Assembly (NCBI GenBank): GCA_936450465.1
Contig: OW388292.1
Coordinates: 25,388,652 to 25,452,651, forward strand
Length of the DNA: 64,000 bases
Direction: 5' to 3'
DNA from: Gibbula magus
Taxonomy: Eukaryota; Mollusca; Gastropoda; Trochida; Trochidae
The stretch's first letter is position 1. Each line of letters starts with the position of its first letter. Shown here piece after piece: positions 56,001-64,000 of this stretch. A program made the position numbers and the translations under genes. The notes below the pieces were generated by a model. The model was given only the letters and a program-made list of their open reading frames with translations. It was not told where the DNA came from and ran no database searches.

Positions 56001-59000
56001 TCAAACTCTCAAAAAGTCAACTTTGTTTCTTTCTTTTAAGATATGATAAATACACTTCGCAGCATTAAACACTTCATTATTATTTTCACATTTTAACAAT
56101 CTAATGAAATTAAACATACTTATACTTTGCAGTAGAACATTACTCAAATATTGTTTACGTATATCTAAATATTTTGGACAGATCAATAGTACATGATATT
56201 CATCTTCTATTTCGTTATTACAAAAGGGACATAATCTATCATAAAAAGGGATTTTAGGCACGCTCCATCTTCCCTTTTCAACCATAAGCATATGTGAACC
56301 AAGACGGAAGCGTGTAAGTGCAATTCTGTATTTTTTCACATCAATATTAGTTAAATATTTCTCTATACAAAGGGTTTCCTTGATATGAAGATACAATCTT
56401 GTTTCGCTCAATGTCGACAATTCGTGTTTCCACATTTGAGAATAAATATCTTTAACCCGTTGTGTAAATTCTCTCACAAAAACATCACTATTAGTAACGT
56501 ACTGAGCGACCCAAATATATCCAAATCCAAACTTGAAAAGAGTATCTCTCAATAAAGTTGTCCAGTTTTCAGTCCCAGGGTTCTTAACTGAAGCATTCAA
56601 TAATGAATTGTATAGCAAAACTATATATCGATCCGATGGACTTTTCAGAATTTTAAGCCAATATTTAATAACCCTGACAAGCCGATTTACTTTTAAGGGA
56701 AATGTACCCAACTCGCCATATAAGAATGCCGACGGTGTTGACATTTTTACATAAAGTATATTTTTCATAAATTTCAAATGTACCCTTTCGATAGCTTTAG
56801 CTTCCATAAAGCCCCATACCTCACAGCCATACGAGAGAATAGGATACACTATTGACTGGAATAGTTGATACTGGATATCTGGAGAGATAAACACGTTATC
56901 ATTAAATACCTTGTACAATGAACCGAGTGCCTTCAAACCTTGTTCCGATAAAGTTTTCTGCGCTAATGCAAAACTTCCACCTGTCGAAAATACCAAACCA
57001 AGATATTTAAAACTATTGACGACCTCAAGAGATGAACCATTATAAAACCACTTTTCAACCTTACCTTGTCGACCTCCTTTTCGAAAAATAACAACTTTAG
57101 TTTTCTCAGTATTTACTGTCAAACCCCATTTAGTGCAATAAGTATACATCATATCTAAACCATCTTGTAGGCCTTTAACACTATTGCTAAATAGTACCAT
57201 GTCGTCCGCAAACAACAGCAGAAGTAAACGTACATTTGAAATAACAACTCCCAAGTCATTAACCGATTAAAGTTCTTCTACAATATCATTAATAAATAAT
57301 GAAAATAAAATTGGCGACAGGTTTTCTCCTTGTCGGACTCCAATAGACGACATGAACAAACTTGAATGAATGTTACCAGACAGTCTCACACAAGACTTAA
57401 CGTCCTCATACATACTTCGAACTAAAGTTAAGAATTTTGAACTTATCCCAAGCTTGTATAATTTATACCAAAGTGCATGTCTATTTACGTAATCGAATGC
57501 TTTACGATAATCAATGAATGCACAATACAATTTCACCTTTTTCTTAATTGCAATATTGATTAATCCATGAAGAACAAACATACAATCAACTGTGCTGTAG
57601 TGTTCTCGGAAACCAGCCTGTTCTTCAATGATCAAACTATACTTCTCACACCAAGAAGAAACCCTCGAATTCAAAATACCAGTGAACAACTTGCTCAAAC
57701 ACGACAGTAAAGTGACACCTCGATAGTTATCAGGGATTACCTTGCTACCTTTCTTATGAATCGGGACGATAACTCCTTTGGTCCATCCTGATGGGAAATA
57801 CCCCGTTCTATAAATAGCATTGAACAGTTTGGTCAGTACAGGAATCAATACTGATGCGCCATGAACCAGAAACTCATTGATAATACCATCATAACCGGCA
57901 GATTTACCCAGTCTTAATTTTTTAACAGCAGAGAAAACCTCGTGTTCACTAATATCTACATCTAACTCCTCAACCCATACCTGTATATCATTGAGGTTCA
58001 TCTCTCTAGAAATATCATCGTTATCTGCTTCCGGGACTACCTCAGGATTAAACATATTCTTAAAATGATCTTCAAAATTACAATCTACCATACCACCAGA
58101 CTTTTTATTGTGACCTTTAACTTTCTTCCAAAATTGTTTAATATTATTTCTACTCAAAAGTGACAAGTCAGCCGCAGCCTTCTTCTTATAAAATTTAACC
58201 TTCTTTCTGCAACATCGTCGATAGACAGATCGACTGGTTACCATATGGACCCTGTCAATATCACTCCCAGATTGTGTTAACTTAGACTCGCACTCTTTGA
58301 ACTTTACCCTCAATGACCGACATTCATCGTCAAACCAACATTTGTCACGTGGTGCACGTGCAAACGGATTAGTCATGTGATCACTACCGGCTTGTAACAT
58401 TACATCAGTGATTGACGCAACACAGTTGTCGATATCAACATTGTCAATATTTACATTAGCTAGAGTGTTTTCTATGTTCCGTAAGACACATCTTGTACTG
58501 TCATCTTCGATAAGGTTGTGATAGGCTTCACATTTATAGTCTTTCCATTTATATCGGTCTCTCGTTTCACCTGCAGGTTCACATTCTTGGTAATGACTAT
58601 TAATTTTTAATCTTATACGGAGACATCGGTGATCTGAAAATTCTGATAATTGTCCAATTTCAAAATAACTTAATAAAGGAAACATGTCAATTGTTGATAA
58701 ACAATAATCAATGGTGCTTTCACCCTGGCATCCACAAAATGTGAAGTTACCTACATCACGATCACAACCAACTCTACCATTCACAATTCTCAACTGAAAT
58801 GCTTTACATAAATCTAAGAGTCTATTTCCGTTTTCATTAACTGTTTTATCTTTAGATGCACGCTTTAGAGTAAATCCGTTATTGTTCATGAATAAAATCT
58901 CTGATTCTATGTCATCAAGTACATAGTCTTCAGGGAGAGGCACATGGTCCATGTCGCGTATATCTTCTTGTTCAATGTAGTCAGGTTTGTCCCCAGTGCG

Positions 59001-59495
59001 CGCGTTGAGATCACCCATAACTGCTATGTCAGCATACTGTCGATATTCAGCAACATGTTGAAATAAAAGTTCGAATGTATCCAACCCCTGATTAACAGTT
59101 CTCCTACTAGAGTTCGATGGGGTTACATAAACGAAAATCAAATAGAGATCTTTTTCTAAACTAAATGTCATTTTGTCTAATCTAAAAATCATAATGTCCT
59201 CGCACTCACTACGAACTTGTGTGACACCATGTGCTACACGATTATGAAAATACGCCACCATTCCTCCAGAGTCCCTCTTGGCTCCTCGTCTCCTCTGTCT
59301 GTGTTTAGTATACACCTCATACTCCTCAATATCAACCTTACTGTTCTTATTAGTCCAGGTTTCTGAGAGCAAGATGATATCATGCTCTGTAATGTCACTC
59401 ACAAAATGTGAAACATCATGTTTATTCACCAGGCTGCCGTTTACATTCCAGGATATAATTGATATACCCCCTGGTACACCCTTGGGCTCTCCGTC
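56001..59495 (-). pseudogene. LINE ORF2: APE endonuclease + reverse transcriptase + zinc end, one internal stop
   Basis: Nicks target DNA and copies the element's RNA by target-primed reverse transcription. The frame opens right after the ORF1 stop and runs to 56001, interrupted once by TAA at 57269-57267. Endonuclease: SWNVNG (59453-59436), LLSETW, MGDLNARTGD and FSDHR carry the expected Asn, Glu, Asp-Asn and Asp-His residues. RT: GVTLLSCLSKLF, FIDYRKAFD (motif A), GVRQGENLSPILF (motif B) and, beyond the stop, FADD (motif C). Then a C-x2-C ... H-x4-C zinc site (CPFCNNEIEDEYHVLLICP). The stop falls between motifs B and C, so the upstream product lacks the FADD centre. Before SWNVNG there is no ATG; the first in-frame ATG is at 59261-59259, inside the endonuclease. 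Confidence 0.9.
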
Positions 59496-60437
59496 CTAGG
59501 GACTCAAGATATCCCCCTGCTCCTCGAATACCTGGATCTCTCTCACCACCTTTCCATCTACCAACAATTTCGCTGGATACAGTATTGTTGCTTTTTTGTT
59601 GTTTTTCTTCGCTTGTTTAAGTTCATCTTTCAGCTTGTCTCTCGCTGCTCTAATTTCTTTTGGGAAATCTTCACTGACACCACTCGGTTTACCTTTCAGA
59701 TTTCTTCCCTGTCTTTTGACGAACTCCTTGTCTTTAAAACGTTCAAATTTCACCATTATTGGCATCGCCTTGCCGGTTGTATTTTCTTTTCCAAGTCTGT
59801 GAGCCCTCTCTATACCCATTTTAGAAACTTGATCTGCAGAAATTCCCATTTCCCTGGTCATGAAGAATCTCACCAACGCTTCGCAGTCCTCCTTGGGGCG
59901 TGCCGTACCCTGGCTAGGAGAGGTAGAAGGGGATTTCAGACCATGGAATATCAGGTTATTCCTTCTGCTTCTTGTTTCTTGTTCCAAACCCCTCCGTTCT
60001 AAGTCTCGAATTTTCTTTAACATGCTTTCAAAGTGAACCCTGATGCCGTCAACAGCTTGATTTGTTGCTTTTAAATCTTCCTTCAATTTAGAAATTACCC
60101 CGATTTCAGTCTGAATCTTAGCAACTTTCTTTGATGTTGATTCAACGTTCTGTTTCATGTTTTGTAAGAGTTCATCATGATTATCCAACCGTTTCTCGAT
60201 AGCAGCAACACATGTATTTGTTTTCATTACTGTAACGTTTAGTTCACTTAGTGTATTGTTCACCTTTGCTAACGTCTCACTCACTGTTTCAAGTTCTGAC
60301 CGCATGGCCTCGAAATCCTCGTGCAACACGCCGCCATCTTCATCCACGCCCGGTGTTGAGCCTTCTCGTTTTCTTTTCCGCTCCTGTTCTTCTTTTAGTT
60401 CGTTTTCTGTTTGTTTTGTGCTGTTTTCTTCTTCCAT
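59496..60437 (-). CDS. LINE ORF1: coiled-coil RNA-binding protein, 313 aa
   Basis: Nucleic-acid-binding chaperone of the retrotransposon particle. Acidic/basic N-terminus (KEEQERKRKRE), a long heptad-rich coiled coil about 38-155 for multimerisation, an RRM-like start RRNNLIFHGL (158-167), ERAHRLG (210-216) and a basic C-terminal part (KFERFKDKEFVKRQGRNLKG) like the L1 ORF1p C-terminal domain. No CCHC knuckles. The ATG (60437-60435) is the first in frame. The ORF is intact and ends in TAG (59498-59496), after which ORF2 follows in the same frame. Confidence 0.87.
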   Translation of the reverse strand: MEEENSTKQTENELKEEQERKRKREGSTPGVDEDGGVLHEDFEAMRSELETVSETLAKVNNTLSELNVTVMKTNTCVAAIEKRLDNHDELLQNMKQNVESTSKKVAKIQTEIGVISKLKEDLKATNQAVDGIRVHFESMLKKIRDLERRGLEQETRSRRNNLIFHGLKSPSTSPSQGTARPKEDCEALVRFFMTREMGISADQVSKMGIERAHRLGKENTTGKAMPIMVKFERFKDKEFVKRQGRNLKGKPSGVSEDFPKEIRAARDKLKDELKQAKKNNKKATILYPAKLLVDGKVVREIQVFEEQGDILSP

Positions 60438-60550
60438 GTTGTGGTTGAAGATACCCGTTCAGTTTACTTTATTCGAACTTACTTTTAGGCGCTAAAAGTC
60501 AAAGAAATGCACCAACTTGTGGAGCACGACAGAAACACGACCGTCTCCAC

Positions 60551-63500
60551 CCGCGCATGCGCACTATATCATATGTTCTCGGTATTTTCGATTGAATACA
60601 CTGCATTTGGGATGTGGGATACGCAAAACCATGTGTTCATACGAAGAAAATCACTTTGTAAAAAGATATTTTAAAAAATAGATGGTATCGTTTCTTTTGG
60701 ACACTAGTTTAGTTAAGGAGATTCCAAAACGACCATTTCTTAAAACTTGTGTTTCTCAGAGTTATGAATACATGTAGATAATGTTTTGAAAATTCATATT
60801 TAGTATTGTTGGGTTCTGAAGACATGATGAAACGCTGTTTCAGTCGCATTTATCGCCCGTCGATTGAAATATCTTGTATTTTGTATGGGGACGTTTCTTT
60901 TGCACATGAATTTATGTCAATATTATTTATGTACGGCATGTGACACGCAATTAAAATATTCTTCTTTGTCTTCTTCTTCTCCGTGACCCACTGGTCACCC
61001 ACTGATCAAGCGTAATTAAAAAATTCCAAATATTCAAGATTTGCCATGGCTAACGCTCATATACATGTTATATAAATTGATAGTGTCAGCGACGGTACGC
61101 TTTTATATTACGGTTATATTCACTTATACATGGAAGTTCACAAATTATGTGCATATGCGCTGTTCATTAACTAGGGTAATTATCAGAAAGGTTCAGGTAT
61201 TGGACCTTGTTCAGTATGATATTCTGAGTCTATTTGAATTGTTTAAAACGCGCGAAAATAAAATACTTTGTGTTTTTATTGACATTATTTTTAAAGTCGT
61301 ACCGACAATATACTTCCTTTACTTTGATCTTCGATTGTAGATATAATTGCATCAGCCAGTTATTTAATATACATGATTGATTGTCAAATCCAAAGAATAA
61401 TTACTGAGATATTTACATTCAATGACTGCTGGTATAATATCGTTATGAACGCGTTCCTAAAGAAAACACCAAGTGGCTGTAATTCGTTCACCGACCCCGT
61501 TAGTAACTCGTTCACTTTGTTTTGACACCACGTGTGGTTCATTGGTTCTAATTTTGTTATTTGTCAATACTTAGTCTCAATATTTCGCATATATGTCAAA
61601 ATATGGATGTTTCACAACATGGTAAAACATATATGAGTATTTTTCATGAACTTTCTTAAAGCAAGGTAATATCAAACACACGTAAGTTCCACATGCGAAA
61701 ATGGACTCCTAAATTGTGATGTAACAGTCGACTGAGGGCACATAATGACATTATCTTTCGTCTACGGATTCACCGATGTCTACCATTTTACAGCCTGAAA
61801 CATTTTATCTCATAAATACCTCAAAACCGATTTATCCAACAAAATCTTACACCAAATGCACATTTGTAAACTGACCTCTCGCAGAGAAATTCGTTCACTT
61901 CCGTTGAGTAACAATTTCCAGGCGTACACGTTCCTACGGTGTGCAGTATGAAATTGAACATTAAATTCAAATATTCTACATTAATCGTATAACACAAATT
62001 ATATGAATTAGGGCCTTATTATGTTTAAAAAAAATATTTATTCAAATCTTTTACATTGGTAATGTAGGTGAAAAAACATTACTGCCATTATATATATTTT
62101 TTATTCTGTCATAATAAATCCTTGTCAATCTATCACACTGAATAAAAGATATTGTTTCCCCAATAACATTCAAGATCATCAGTAAGCAATTGTATGAGAA
62201 TGCGATCAACATGAATATAACTAAATGATTGTTGATTATGACAGTCAACAATCAGCGAGACAGCGAGCCAATGAGTAGGGAGGCAGACATCACACAACTG
62301 TTCGCCTGTCGATTGACAAGACGACATTCAAAGTCAAGTTAGATTAATATTGTGATGGGTTTTATCAAATATAACTACACCCGCATATATCTCAGTGATA
62401 AATGAAATACAAAGTTGTATGCTCACTTTGACATGTGTTTTTCATCCGGAAAAGTATCTCTAAAAAGTTCAATCCGACGACAGGAATCTCGTAAGCAATG
62501 TAAACACTGTCACGCTGTGTCCACTTCCGGGTCACTCATAACGTGAACAATTGCTTTTCAACGATGTAGTGAAGCAAAGATATGACCATTTTTGTTTTAA
62601 AATATATTTCCAAGGTGTACATAAATCACTCATAACCTATGCACCGAATGTCAATTAATGTTTCTGGACGAAAGCAATGGCAAGTCAACATGACAATTTT
62701 TTTCCGTTATTGCGATCGCCCGTTCGTGATTGGCTGAAATGTCCCAAAGTTTATTTTTCAGAAACAGCTGTTTTTACCGATATGCTTTCTTTAGGAAGGT
62801 TTCCAAAATTTTATTGCGTTTTTTTCACATTAAAAATGTACGAGAATAACCTCATGCATTCCATAGGCTTCTATCTCGTCTAGTTATTGCATCAGCCAGT
62901 TATTTAATCTACATGATTAGATACATGTCGCACTTTTTGGATACATTGTGTTAAGGATACAAGCATCTCAACTTCACTAGACAGTTATTGGCCTTAAACT
63001 TTTGTTACAGATAATTCAGCATGTATCTCGTTTGTTCTGTCACAAAGCAACAATTCCTTAATATACCTAAACTCCCATTCTTCTAGCCCCAATTATTCAC
63101 AAGTGATTTCTTTTTAACTCATGTACAAGCAGTGCTCTGTTAGCGGAAATATAGGTAAGCCATAGAATCGTTTATGTTAATTATGTCTGAATGGGTTAAA
63201 AAAATCAAGGATATAACATGTCCGGCTATATATGTAAATGGAAAACGCCGTTTTAGTGTATGGTGACATGTTAATATGAATATTCGTTTCCATTTATGTT
63301 TATTAAAATGGTCATGTCAAAATGTTTTAAAAAAATAATCTATTCAAAATCTTAATATAAAATCACACTAAACTAATGTTGTGTACATTTTAGATCAAAG
63401 GTCATAGGGATTATGTGAATATACATTTAAATTCATATAGTTTATTCATAAAATGTATACATACAGAATTCCACTTAGAAGTGTAAATATATTCACTAAA

Positions 63501-64000
63501 CAAATTAAGAAACCGAAGCAACAATAGTCCACAAATATACAGTATCTAGATAAAATTATTAACATTCGTCACACATCTATCGAAATGCAATAAACATCAT
63601 ACATGTAAATCTTTATAATGTACAGTAATATCTACATGTATCTTATAGACATGCATACATGTATTTGGGAATACATATTTGAACCTTGAATGTATATTTG
63701 AGTGTCTTTAACAGATTAACTTGTCAAATTTACCTAAAACTAAAATCCAATATCTTGAAAATGTTTTGTTTAAAAGTACATTTATTATCACTGAAAGATT
63801 ACTACATGTATGTTAACGATTTTGATTTATGTATATGCGTGTATAATTAATTACACACTTCATAAACGGGAGCGAAATTAGATAAGCCAACAGTTTAAAC
63901 AAATCCACTAACATACAGAAAAAAACATCCCCGAAAGAAGACCTACTTTAATGTTTTTATGACAAATGAAAAGAAAAGATAGTCCTGTGGGGTTTTGATA
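60551..64000. other. no gene recognised
   Basis: AT-rich sequence. The only structure noted is a 33-bp direct repeat at 61346-61378 and 62886-62918. Short chance frames elsewhere. Confidence 0.4.
61346..62918 (+). repeat. pair of ~33-bp direct repeats 1540 bp apart
   Basis: ATTGCATCAGCCAGTTATTT, then AATATACATGATT, recurs with one change at 62886-62918. They could be ends of an inserted segment or two copies of a short dispersed repeat. Confidence 0.6.

Larger units (their letters stand above)
55851..60550 (-). mobile_element. nearly full-length L1-like non-LTR retrotransposon
   Basis: About 4.7 kb on the minus strand: short 5' UTR, ORF1 (60437-59496), ORF2 (endonuclease, reverse transcriptase, Cys-His end; 59495-56001) and a 3' UTR with AATAAA at about 55870, ending in a short (TTGAC)n-type tail (55851-55866). 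ORF order, the coiled-coil/RRM-like ORF1 and the APE-type endonuclease place it among L1/Tx1-like or related LINEs; the clade is not certain. No clear target-site duplication was found by eye. Only one stop breaks ORF2, so the insertion looks recent. The 5' end (about 60550) is a guess. Confidence 0.88.

Overview
This is a window of an animal nuclear genome, AT-rich and intron- and repeat-rich. It is most likely a lophotrochozoan and probably a mollusc. The evidence is GT-AG introns, an N-filled scaffold gap, tRNA-derived SINEs, many short hairpin transposons, several non-LTR retrotransposon (LINE) remnants, and a tandem pair of lineage-expanded RING/B-box (TRIM-type) genes. The species cannot be fixed from the sequence alone. 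Genes are few. Most open reading frames are shadows of repeats or chance.

Layout. (1) 1-4.5 kb, + strand: the last five exons of a RIDA (YjgF/UK114, reactive-intermediate deaminase) gene. Its first exon, about 22 codons, must lie before the window. One intron holds a 200-N gap and others hold hairpin repeats and a minisatellite. (2) 4.6-8.3 kb: nested TTAA-flanked mobile elements and a LINE 3' end. (3) 8.4-27.9 kb, - strand: a three-exon gene, all introns phase 1, for a 79-residue protein that begins MGC (myristoylation/palmitoylation type) and is otherwise a Glu/Gln/Thr-rich disordered tail. Its introns carry LINE, SINE, MITE and tandem-repeat insertions. (4) 28-34.6 kb: poly-G, a 42-bp satellite, a tRNA-Arg-like SINE, a TTAA element, a tRNA-like sequence and (CTA)n. 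(5) 34.6-48.5 kb, - strand: two paralogous TRIM-like genes (607 and 588 aa), each with an uninterrupted coding exon, a splice acceptor just before the ATG and a C-terminal membrane segment. Their first halves are nearly identical at DNA level and their last thirds have diverged. LINE, SINE, a 142-bp repeat array and a TTAA element lie between them. (6) 48.4-55.8 kb: an inverted-repeat element with a THAP-like start, hairpin MITEs, two LINE 3' fragments and a tRNA-like sequence. (7) 55.85-60.55 kb, - strand: a nearly complete L1-like LINE with ORF1 and an endonuclease/reverse-transcriptase ORF2. ORF2 is in the same frame as ORF1, starts directly after the ORF1 UAG stop, and has one later in-frame stop. 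(8) 60.6-64 kb: no gene seen.

The host genes (RIDA metabolic housekeeping, an acylated membrane-associated small protein, two putative membrane-anchored RING ubiquitin ligases) show no sign of working together. The mobile elements shape most of the window.
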